From positions 1 to 6,298 of the forward strand of contig CALEWF010000183.1 of NCBI GenBank assembly GCA_937925455.1: DNA of 6,298 nt. The letters are read 5' to 3'. This DNA comes from an uncultured Flavobacteriales bacterium (GTDB lineage: Bacteria; Bacteroidota; Bacteroidia; CAIKAF01). How positions within the stretch are numbered: position 1 is the stretch's first letter; every line of letters begins with the position of its first letter. The notes under the pieces were generated by a model that saw nothing but the letters and a program-made list of their open reading frames with translations, was not told the DNA's origin and made no database searches. Both the position numbers and the translations under genes were made by a program. Positions 1 through 6,195 of this stretch are shown here, in pieces.

Positions 1-7
1 ACCCCGT

Positions 8-37
8 GCCCTGTGGGCTTCGCCCCTGCGGGCTTTT
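8..37. repeat. GC-rich double hairpin at left window edge
   Basis: GCCC/GGGC occurs twice in succession (8-11 with 15-18, and 22-25 with 30-33), and the outermost halves can also pair (8-11 with 30-33). TTTT follows at 34-37, so a rightward transcript entering the window could terminate here. The wording also resembles dispersed intergenic repeats I recall from Bacteroidota. Terminator and repeat are both possible, and the gene upstream is outside the window. Confidence 0.4.
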
Positions 38-78
38 CACTACCATCCGCAGCAGATTTGAAGATGAGATGTTTTTTC

Positions 79-112
79 AAACCTATAAGGACTTCAAATA
101 CCTTATAGGTTT
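79..112. repeat. Perfect 12-bp stem hairpin, CCTATAAGG type
   Basis: AAACCTATAAGG (79-90) pairs perfectly with CCTTATAGGTTT (101-112) around a 10-nt loop. The arms end in A-runs and T-runs, so the structure could act as a bidirectional terminator; the T-run after it is short (111-113). It stands alone in non-coding DNA with no gene on either side in the window. It is either a terminator or a dispersed palindrome. Confidence 0.6.
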
Positions 113-275
113 TGATTTATCCCTAATTATGCAATAAAAAACCCGATATAATGCAAAGTCATTTTCATTCCTGTATTAAAAACCGATTATATGAAGTAAC
201 CACCTGGGTTCAACCAATTATTTTGCTTCAATTGCAATAACTGTTATTTCAGATGTTTTTAAATTGGTTTATTGA

Positions 276-293
276 TCTGTGTTCTCTATGGTG
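276..293. repeat. Half copy of ACCACA/ACACAGAG intergenic repeat
   Basis: The reverse complement of this stretch reads CACCATAGAGAACACAGA. It matches the arm at 422-438 at about 14 of 17 positions. No left partner is seen upstream, so it is probably a decayed remnant of a full inverted repeat. Confidence 0.5.
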
Positions 294-302
294 AAAAATT
301 TA

Positions 303-385
303 ACCACAATGCACATAAAGAAAAAGTTATGACAGAAATGACCGCACTCTGTGCCCTTTGTGTAAAACTTTGTGTTCTTTGTGGT
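303..385. repeat. ACCACA-type inverted repeat, copy 1
   Basis: The left arm (303-320) and the reverse complement of the right arm (368-385) agree at about 15 of 18 positions. The right arm seems duplicated: 347-363 (CTCTGTGCCCTTTGTGT) matches 368-384 at 13 of 17 positions. The spacer between the outer arms is 47 nt. This is a small non-coding palindromic element with no transposase and no convincing reading frame. Elements of this wording (accac...acac...ag paired with its complement) are widespread between bacterial genes. Confidence 0.65.
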
Positions 386-420
386 AAAAGCATTACGCCT
401 GAATAGTAAACAAATTTTTT

Positions 421-505
421 AACCACAATGAACACAGAGATACACGGATAACACAAAGAAAATGAAAGTAAAAACATACGGTATTCTTCTGTGCTATCTG
501 TGGTT
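421..505. repeat. ACCACA-type inverted repeat, copy 2
   Basis: The left arm (421-438) and the reverse complement of the right arm (488-505) agree at about 14 of 18 positions. A second left-type half, CACGGATAACACAAAG, follows in tandem at 444-459. It belongs to the same family as the element at 303-385, which ends 35 nt before it. The duplicated arms suggest growth by slippage or recombination between neighbouring copies. Confidence 0.65.
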
Positions 506-709
506 ATAATTTTTCTATAACAGTAACTGCATAGACGCTTTGTCTTACCGCGGATGCCTCTGGATAATTCCTAATACATAATTTGGGTTAATTGCATTGT
601 ATTCACAATTCGTAATTGATAATTGGGGTAGAGGGTGTGTAGGTTGCAAACCACATTGTTAATGCGTTTTGGGAGTAGGTCATGGTCGAAGGATACATTG
701 TAGCATACA

Positions 710-803
710 GATTGCTTCCCCGCCAAAGTCGGGTTGCAATGACGGGTTGGGGCAACGGGACAGCGGGTGAATCCACCCTTGCGAGGCGGAGAAACACGCA
801 ATC
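710..803. repeat. GC-rich inverted-repeat element
   Basis: GATTGCTTCCCCGCC (710-724) faces GGCGGAGAAACACGCAATC (785-803). Their complements align apart from a 4-nt insertion and one substitution. Inside are a smaller imperfect hairpin (711-740, ATTGC/GCAAT outer pairs) and GGGTG-AATC-CACCC (765-778). The element is clearly more GC-rich than its surroundings and has no credible coding frame. It resembles the dispersed 'GATTGCTTC...GCAATGACG' repeats of Bacteroidota; that identity is from memory. Confidence 0.6.
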
Positions 804-888
804 GCTCTCCTATCTAAGATCATAAAAATCTAATGACAATCTTGGGATAAACATTCACATCTGCCTACTTTAAAAAATCAATAAATAT

Positions 889-2397
889 TTAGAAATGAAA
901 TCCGAGGGTAAACACTATGTTATGATTCCAATAGGTTATGATTGCAGGATTAAGTGCCGGGAACTCAAGATTGATATATTGTTTTCCGCCCCCCATAGAT
1001 AATATGTAAGCAACGTCAATGCTAAACCATTTTATGTTTCTATATCCTAATCCTACAGAAACATGATGAACACTAGCATCTATATCTACATTTCGATTAA
1101 ATGGATTCATTTGATATTGATATCCGCCTCTGATCCGAAAAGGATCTAATCGTACCTCTGTTCCAATTCTAATGTTATGAGCTATAGCATACGATGAGTC
1201 AATAAACGCATTGGCACTGCTAAAAAATCCAGTAGCCGGACGAAGAGTAATGGCTGAATAATCTACTAATTCATATTCTAATCCGATAGCAGCATGTTTT
1301 AAGATGATAAAGCCTGCAGATGCCTGAATACGCCAAGGTGAAGTTAAGTCATATCCAAATTTCCCAACCGGTGAATTGGAAGTAAAACTACCAAATGAAA
1401 GAGATGTTTTCATTTGATGAACATAAGTCTCATTCATATTATACCAAGTGGGAGTATGAATAGAAATTCCTGCTCTAAACCAATTAAGTGGACGATAAAT
1501 GAAACCAAGTTTTAAATTAATTCCTATTCCGCTTACATCTAAATTTTCAGTAAAGGAAAGAGAATTAAAAGTGGCGTGTATATTGTTTACATCCAATTCT
1601 TCATATACCTGGGTACTTTTATATGTAAGCGTAGCAACAGATACATTAGCCCCAATAAAAAATTTATTACTGATATTGGCAGATGCTGCTAATGCTATTT
1701 CTCCAATAGACCCCCGACTGTTAATTAAGCGAGTCATCCGTTTGTTTAACAATGCATTGGGCCCATAAGATTCATAATTGGTTAACCCTCCGGCCGTATC
1801 GGTAAGCCAAGTGTTAAAAGCCAGTTGGGTACTAAATGGATCAAGATTCGATGGTAATAAACCCTGAGAACGTTGTACCATTATATCAGCCAGGGTATAT
1901 TGAGCATCATCACCTTCAAAAAAAATGTTTCGATTAAAATTATTGATTCGATTGTATCCAATAGCAAAATTCAGAAACTGTAATCCGGTTTTTTCTGATC
2001 GGTTGGTTCGTTTACTATACACCAAACCAATATTCCCAAAATTGAAATTGAATTTATCATCTCCAAAATTCTGAAGTTGGTAATTTGCATGATTTCTTGC
2101 AAAGTAAAATGATGGGCTCAGCGTTAGTTCAGAATTTCTATAAAAGCCAATGCCGGCAGGATTGTTGGATATGCATGAAAACTCGCTACCTAAGGCTCCC
2201 ATGGCACCTCCCATCCCAATAAATCGTGCACTTCCTGATTGTTGTAGCATGGAAAATTTAAGGGCTTCACTTTCATATTGTGAATATAAAGGTAGAGCAA
2301 ACAAAATAAGAAGTAATGCTATGTAAAAAGGAAACTGCCTAATGAAGATAGGAAACAGGCAGTACTTATTATTGATAGTATTTTTCGATAGGTTCAT
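889..2397 (-). CDS. OmpP1/FadL-type outer-membrane beta-barrel protein
   Basis: Predicted outer-membrane channel of 502 residues, of the OmpP1/FadL/TodX family. Proven members of that family carry hydrophobic compounds such as long-chain fatty acids or aromatics across the outer membrane; the substrate here cannot be read from sequence. Residues 1-40 look like a long signal peptide: a basic start (K5, K11, R20), a hydrophobic core at about 23-36, and probable cleavage near LYSQ/YESEA. Residues 55-84 carry the family-typical N-terminal segment with GMGG and NNPAG (N79, P80, A81, G82), which in FadL belongs to the plug region. The rest alternates polar and hydrophobic residues as in beta strands, and the protein ends in Phe (LGFHF), the usual barrel-assembly signal. 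The ATG lies 2 nt after the stop of the upstream lipoprotein gene, so the two are almost certainly co-transcribed and perhaps translationally coupled. 'Hemin receptor' is a label often given to relatives and should not be trusted. Confidence 0.85.
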   Translation of the reverse strand: MNLSKNTINNKYCLFPIFIRQFPFYIALLLILFALPLYSQYESEALKFSMLQQSGSARFIGMGGAMGALGSEFSCISNNPAGIGFYRNSELTLSPSFYFARNHANYQLQNFGDDKFNFNFGNIGLVYSKRTNRSEKTGLQFLNFAIGYNRINNFNRNIFFEGDDAQYTLADIMVQRSQGLLPSNLDPFSTQLAFNTWLTDTAGGLTNYESYGPNALLNKRMTRLINSRGSIGEIALAASANISNKFFIGANVSVATLTYKSTQVYEELDVNNIHATFNSLSFTENLDVSGIGINLKLGFIYRPLNWFRAGISIHTPTWYNMNETYVHQMKTSLSFGSFTSNSPVGKFGYDLTSPWRIQASAGFIILKHAAIGLEYELVDYSAITLRPATGFFSSANAFIDSSYAIAHNIRIGTEVRLDPFRIRGGYQYQMNPFNRNVDIDASVHHVSVGLGYRNIKWFSIDVAYILSMGGGKQYINLEFPALNPAIITYWNHNIVFTLGFHF

Positions 2398-2399
2398 TA

Positions 2400-3914
2400 T
2401 TATCTCGGACGTTGAGTCGGTACGTTTCCTCCTTGGTTATTTCCTCTCGAAGGTTGCGATTGATGGGGTTGTACAGAATTCCCGGCATCACGCCTGTTAA
2501 AGAAATTACCATCGTTTTGATAAGAACGGCTACCTTCTGTAAAAGTTCCGCTTCGTTGACCTCCTTGTTCTTTTCGCTCAATATTAAAATTCTCTTTTCC
2601 TCCTGTATTCCAATTCCTATAAGTATTTGATGAATTGGTTGGATTATTACCTGTAGAGTTGCTTCGATTATCCTCTCCTTCGTTGGTTTTTATAGTTGTA
2701 GTATTTCGATTGGCTGGCACTGTAATTTCATTCTTTCGGTTAGTTTGTGAACTACGGATACCTTGATTTTCCTCATAATTGCGAATGATGAGTACGCCCT
2801 TTCCACCTTGATTTTGCACCTCATTTTTGTTACTTTCTTGTACACTAACTGGAGTAAATTTGCTGTTTTGAATATTTTCACGAGTAGTGTTGATGCTTTC
2901 CTGAATATTTTGCCCACTACCTTGATTAATATTACCTGATTGTGTATCTCGTACTCCTTTATTTACTGGACTTACCGAAATATCTTTTATCCTGTTATGT
3001 ACTAAATCTTTTTCCATGCCATTTTGCTGCATCATTTTAGAGAAGCTGAATGTAGTATTAGATGTAGCATTGTTTGAAGCGGAATAACGAGGCCCATAAT
3101 AATATGAATTGTTATCAAAACTGTTGAAGTACAAATTTCCCCAGTTCATGCCATGGTAAAACCCGTTCCAGTATCCTTGATTATAGCCATTCCAATACCC
3201 TTGATTATATCCCCAGGAGTTGTAATGCCAAGGATTGTTCCATCCGCTGTAGCACCAAGGGTCGTAAGGATTCCACCAGCCATTGTACCAGCTGTTATGC
3301 CAAGGATTATACCACCAGTTGTTATATCCCCAGCCATTGAAGCAATAGGGATTGTGCCAGCTATTCCATCCCCAGCTATTTCCCCAGGAGTATATTACGG
3401 TATATGAATTATACGTATAACCATAAGGCCATACCGGCGATGGTCCCCACCAGGCATAGGTTTGATAGATGCTTGTTCCCCAGTTCATGGGTGAGGGATT
3501 GTACCAATAATAGTTGGTATAGTATGGGTCATAATAATTCCAAGTATTCCATGAGCTGCCAAATCTTCTTATGCGGGCAGTGTAAGCGTAATCGTAATAA
3601 TCATCAAAATTAAACTCAGAATCTTCATAATACTTATTTCGAATAATCAGGTTCCCATCCGCATCACGAGTGTATTGTTGATTATCGGTTTGGGTTTGAT
3701 TGTTATTATTGTTATTATCGAATGAAAAACGATTGGGGTCTGTTTTTAGCAATTCTTTTCTTGATTGATAGGTTCTGTACTCCCGGTCTGCATCATCCAG
3801 GCTAAAATACATATCATCAGTGAAAGTTTTAGTAGTACTGCACCCTGAGCCGATCAGCCATGCTAACGCTGTAAGCCAGATAACGGTTCTTATATGTGTA
3901 TTTTTAAATTTCAT
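2400..3914 (-). CDS. Predicted lipoprotein with Trp/Tyr/Asn/Gly-rich block
   Basis: A 504-residue exported protein of unknown function. I take the ATG at 3914 as start. An in-frame TTG two codons upstream (3920) is possible but unneeded. Residues 1-24 form a signal peptide followed by Cys25 (LIGSGC); Gly at -3 makes the lipobox non-standard, so lipidation is likely but not certain. Residues 26-120 are acidic and Tyr-rich with an Asn run (67-72). Residues 121-260 hold about 25 Trp and 26 Tyr, mixed with Asn, Gly, Pro and His in motifs such as NPWHNSW and YNQGYWNG, the latter doubled at 236-251. Residues 280-504 are Asn/Gln/Ser/Gly/Arg-rich and look disordered, with a basic C-terminus. No enzymatic motif is visible. 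It is first in a two-gene unit with the OmpP1/FadL-type gene, so it may act at the outer membrane or cell surface, for example in adhesion or ligand capture; that role is inference. Confidence 0.8.
   Translation of the reverse strand: MKFKNTHIRTVIWLTALAWLIGSGCSTTKTFTDDMYFSLDDADREYRTYQSRKELLKTDPNRFSFDNNNNNNQTQTDNQQYTRDADGNLIIRNKYYEDSEFNFDDYYDYAYTARIRRFGSSWNTWNYYDPYYTNYYWYNPSPMNWGTSIYQTYAWWGPSPVWPYGYTYNSYTVIYSWGNSWGWNSWHNPYCFNGWGYNNWWYNPWHNSWYNGWWNPYDPWCYSGWNNPWHYNSWGYNQGYWNGYNQGYWNGFYHGMNWGNLYFNSFDNNSYYYGPRYSASNNATSNTTFSFSKMMQQNGMEKDLVHNRIKDISVSPVNKGVRDTQSGNINQGSGQNIQESINTTRENIQNSKFTPVSVQESNKNEVQNQGGKGVLIIRNYEENQGIRSSQTNRKNEITVPANRNTTTIKTNEGEDNRSNSTGNNPTNSSNTYRNWNTGGKENFNIERKEQGGQRSGTFTEGSRSYQNDGNFFNRRDAGNSVQPHQSQPSRGNNQGGNVPTQRPR
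3162..3209 (-). repeat. 24-bp tandem repeat encoding YNQGYWNG twice
   Basis: Two adjacent 24-bp units (3162-3185 and 3186-3209) are identical at 20 of 24 bases and both encode YNQGYWNG in the lipoprotein (residues 236-251). The differences leave the protein sequence unchanged, so the duplication is not brand new and the octapeptide has been kept. Confidence 0.8.
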
Positions 3915-3938
3915 TTCCAAAAGGGTTGCAGGTTTTTA

Positions 3939-3946
3939 TACCTTTG
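3939..3946 (+). promoter_or_regulatory. Bacteroidota-type -7 promoter element for proS
   Basis: TACCTTTG matches the Bacteroidota primary sigma factor -7 consensus TAnnTTTG exactly. It would start transcription near 3952-3955 and give a 5' leader of about 40 nt before the GTG at 3992. No good TTTG/TTG -33 element lies 17-23 bp upstream; a GTTG at 3925-3928 is too close. Confidence 0.55.
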
Positions 3947-3955
3947 CATGCAAAG
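3942..3955. promoter_or_regulatory. 14-bp perfect palindrome between divergent genes
   Basis: CTTTGCATGCAAAG is a perfect palindrome in the 77-bp gap between the leftward lipoprotein gene and rightward proS. Its halves supply TTTG on both strands: on the plus strand TTTG is the end of the proS -7 box, and on the minus strand it gives TTTCTTTG (3958-3951), one mismatch from TAnnTTTG. It could be an operator shared by both directions, or just two back-to-back promoter elements. Confidence 0.5.
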
Positions 3956-3962
3956 AAATTCT

Positions 3963-3970
3963 CAAATATC
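3963..3970 (-). promoter_or_regulatory. Possible -7 element for the lipoprotein operon
   Basis: Read on the minus strand this is GATATTTG, one mismatch from TAnnTTTG. It would place a start near 3955 and a leader of about 40 nt before the ATG at 3914. No convincing -33 element is seen. TTTCTTTG at 3951-3958 is an equally imperfect alternative. Confidence 0.3.
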
Positions 3971-3991
3971 ATACCATAAAACCTATTAACT

Positions 3992-5461
3992 GTGGAAAAA
4001 TTAACTCCTCGTAGTGAAAATTACTCGCAATGGTATAACGATTTGGTTTTAAGAGCCGGTCTTGCTGAACACTCAGCTGTTCGTGGATGTATGGTGATTC
4101 GCCCGTATGGGTATTCCATTTGGGAGCGAATGCAGCATACCTTGGATGCCATGTTTAAAGAAACAGGGCATGAAAATGCCTATTTCCCCTTATTTATCCC
4201 CAAGTCTTTTTTTAGCAAGGAAGCCAATCATGTGGAAGGATTTGCCAAGGAATGTGCCATTGTAACGCATTATCGTTTAAAAAATGCACCGGATGGTTCA
4301 GGTGTGATTGTAGATGAGGAGGCTAAGCTGGAAGAAGAGCTAATTGTTCGTCCAACCTCTGAAACCATTATTTGGAATACTTATCGTAATTGGATTCAAT
4401 CATATCGCGATTTGCCTATATTGCTAAACCAATGGGCCAATGTGGTACGCTGGGAAATGCGGACTCGTTTGTTTTTGCGTACAGCAGAATTTCTATGGCA
4501 AGAAGGGCACACCGCTCATGCTACGGCCGAAGAAGCCATTGCAGAAACCAAGCAGATGCTGGATGTGTATGCAGAATTTGCAGAAAAAACATTGGCAATT
4601 CCTGTGATAAAAGGAGTAAAAACGCCCAATGAACGTTTTGCAGGAGCTCTGGATACTTATTGTATTGAGGCCTTAATGCAGGATGGCAAAGCGCTTCAAG
4701 CTGGGACATCGCATTTTTTAGGCCAGAATTTTGCAAAGGCGTTTGACGTAAAGTTTGCTAATAAAGAAGGAAAACAAGAATATGTTTGGGCTACGTCGTG
4801 GGGTGTTTCTACTCGCTTGATGGGGGCATTGATTATGACCCATTCGGACGATAACGGGTTAGTGCTTCCGCCTAAGTTAGCGCCCATTCAGGTGGTAATT
4901 ATTCCCATTTACCGCAACGATGAGGAGTTTGCTACTGTTCGTGCTAAGTGTGAAGAAGTGTACAGGGAGCTGAAAGCTTTGGGAATTCGGGTAAAATTAG
5001 ATGATAATGATAAATATAAGCCGGGTTGGAAATTTTCTGAATATGAATTTAAAGGCGTTCCCATTCGCTTGGCCGTGGGACCAAGAGATTTGGCTAATCA
5101 AAGTGTTGAGTTGGCGCGTAGGGATACGCTTACAAAATCGATGGAAAACGTGAATGATATAGGGATTCGGGTTTTGAACCTGTTGGATGAAATTCAAATC
5201 AACCTGTTTGAAAAAGCCAGAAAGTTGCGTGATGAAAGAATTTACAAAGTAGATACCTGGGAAGATTTTACTGCGGTGATGGAAAAAGGAGGATTTGCCT
5301 ATGCACATTGGGATGGTACCGGAGAAACGGAAGAAAAAATTAAAGAATTGACTAAAGCTACCATTCGATGTATTCCGCTAGATAATCCGCAAGAAGAAGG
5401 TAAATGTATATTAACCGGTAAGCCTTCGACCCAACGCGTATTATTTGCTGTTGCTTATTAA
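3992..5461 (+). CDS. proS: Prolyl-tRNA synthetase (ProS, type without editing domain)
   Basis: Cytoplasmic class II aminoacyl-tRNA synthetase that attaches L-proline to tRNA-Pro using ATP. At 489 residues it has the usual length of the archaeal/eukaryotic-like ProRS group. Visible marks are the N-terminal SAVRGCMVIRPYGYSIWE segment (28-45), RPTSE (120-124) of the proline/ATP site, motif 2 from RWEMRTR through FLRTAEFLWQEGHTAH (153-176), and motif 3 around GVSTRLMGALIMTH (271-284). Only about 95 residues separate motifs 2 and 3, so the bacterial INS editing domain is absent. An anticodon-binding domain follows (about 297-400), then a C-terminal domain ending in the family-typical Tyr489. GTG at 3992 is the forced start: TAA lies in frame at 3977-3979 and the next Met codon is inside the conserved N-terminus. 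No Shine-Dalgarno is seen. Of the four Cys that bind zinc in some relatives, only Cys460 and Cys472 remain recognisable (KCILTG where CxxC is expected). Confidence 0.97.
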   Translation: MEKLTPRSENYSQWYNDLVLRAGLAEHSAVRGCMVIRPYGYSIWERMQHTLDAMFKETGHENAYFPLFIPKSFFSKEANHVEGFAKECAIVTHYRLKNAPDGSGVIVDEEAKLEEELIVRPTSETIIWNTYRNWIQSYRDLPILLNQWANVVRWEMRTRLFLRTAEFLWQEGHTAHATAEEAIAETKQMLDVYAEFAEKTLAIPVIKGVKTPNERFAGALDTYCIEALMQDGKALQAGTSHFLGQNFAKAFDVKFANKEGKQEYVWATSWGVSTRLMGALIMTHSDDNGLVLPPKLAPIQVVIIPIYRNDEEFATVRAKCEEVYRELKALGIRVKLDDNDKYKPGWKFSEYEFKGVPIRLAVGPRDLANQSVELARRDTLTKSMENVNDIGIRVLNLLDEIQINLFEKARKLRDERIYKVDTWEDFTAVMEKGGFAYAHWDGTGETEEKIKELTKATIRCIPLDNPQEEGKCILTGKPSTQRVLFAVAY

Positions 5462-5499
5462 ACTTGTTGGCTTGAGTTCAATCGTTTAAATCACAGATT

Positions 5500-6195
5500 A
5501 TGCAAGATACCGGAAATGCAAGACAACTAATCATTAAAATCTTGAAAGAAAAGGCTGTTCTGAAGCAGGAGATTTTTTTTAAAACAAAAGATGTATTCAA
5601 ACTGCTGAAGGAATGTTTGGCTGAGATAAATAAAGATTTGGTAACGCAAGTAAATACCGATGGAACTAAATTGTATTTTAATTATCAGGAAAAAGGAGAT
5701 TTTGAAGCAATCATTGCATTTGCCGGAGATACGCTTATTTTTCACATGCATACTAACGTGTTTAATTTCGATCGGAGTCATAATATTTGGAAGACTACGT
5801 ATGTAAAAGAAGATGAACGTAGAGCTTATTGCGGAGTAATTAATATTTATAACTTTCTTACTGATTCTTTTCGCTATAATCGTGAGCAGGATTTGGGGTA
5901 TTTAATAGCGAGGATATTTGTTAATCACGAACTGCATTACTTTGTAGAAGGAAAGAGGCAATTAGGATTTTTATACAATGATTTTGCTAATGCTTTGATT
6001 GACAAAGCTGCTTTGACAAAAATTGTAGAATCATCCATATTATACAGCCTTGACTTTGATTTGCTCACGCCTGCTTATGACCAGGTAAAGCAAGTGAGCA
6101 TGATGGAAATTTTTGCAAACTCAGAAATACTTCAACTGAAAACCGGTAAACGAATGGGGTTTCGGTTTCAGGCAGATAATGATGACTTGTTTTAA
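5500..6195 (+). CDS. Conserved-looking soluble protein of unknown function
   Basis: A 231-residue protein I cannot assign to a named family with certainty; I recall similar uncharacterised proteins in Bacteroidota genomes. It has no signal peptide or membrane segment, so it should be cytoplasmic. Residues 1-45 are Lys/Glu-rich and probably helical. The middle (about 57-125) carries alternating beta-like segments and the striking run NVFNFDRSHNIWKTTYVKED (86-105), with aromatic and charged residues typical of a conserved core. Next come the segment GYLIARIF (133-140), then GKRQLGFLYNDF (151-162) and a C-terminal helical part ending in an acidic tail (DNDDLF). No catalytic signature is evident. 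It begins 38 nt after proS on the same strand with no promoter motif or terminator between, so co-transcription with proS is likely. The ATG at 5500 has no Shine-Dalgarno, as for its neighbours. Confidence 0.85.
   Translation: MQDTGNARQLIIKILKEKAVLKQEIFFKTKDVFKLLKECLAEINKDLVTQVNTDGTKLYFNYQEKGDFEAIIAFAGDTLIFHMHTNVFNFDRSHNIWKTTYVKEDERRAYCGVINIYNFLTDSFRYNREQDLGYLIARIFVNHELHYFVEGKRQLGFLYNDFANALIDKAALTKIVESSILYSLDFDLLTPAYDQVKQVSMMEIFANSEILQLKTGKRMGFRFQADNDDLF

Larger units (their letters stand above)
1..888. other. Long non-coding intergenic region rich in small inverted repeats
   Basis: No open frame here looks like a protein. The short frames that exist run through the palindromic repeats and give low-quality, Ser/Leu- or Arg/Pro-rich translations with no recognisable family. 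The stretch holds a GC-rich double hairpin (8-33), a perfect AT-rich hairpin (79-112), two and a half copies of an ACCACA-type inverted repeat (276-505), an AATTG-rich patch (606-625) and a GC-rich inverted-repeat element (710-803). Between 113 and 275, and between 506 and 605, I see nothing beyond AT-rich sequence. No clear rho-independent terminator for the leftward gene ending at 889 is visible in 800-888. The region resembles the repeat-filled spacers found in many Bacteroidota genomes, which is recollection and not a search result. Confidence 0.75.

Noticed and set aside
286..477. Minus-strand frame of 63 codons
   Set aside because: It lies entirely within the ACCACA-type inverted repeats. 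The hydrophobic stretch comes from AT-rich repeat sequence and no orthologue-like features are visible.
276..505. Possible CRISPR array in the repeat cluster
   Set aside because: The repeats are inverted and degenerate, with no regular direct-repeat/spacer pattern and no cas genes nearby.
571..801. Minus-strand frames of 76 and 64 codons in the left spacer
   Set aside because: They run through the GC-rich inverted repeat and the AATTG patch. The translations look like repeat sequence read in different frames, not a protein.
1499..1768. Plus-strand frame of 89 codons opposite the OmpP1/FadL-type gene
   Set aside because: It is antisense to a well-supported gene, and its composition is explained by the barrel protein's codons.
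3153..3407. Plus-strand open frame of 84 codons rich in Pro/Ile/Val opposite the aromatic block
   Set aside because: It is the antisense shadow of the Trp/Tyr/Asn/Gly-rich repeats, whose codons read backwards give Pro, Val and Ile. It has no independent start signal or family.
4997..5308. Minus-strand frame of 103 codons within proS
   Set aside because: It is an antisense shadow of the conserved proS C-terminal half and has no promoter or family support.
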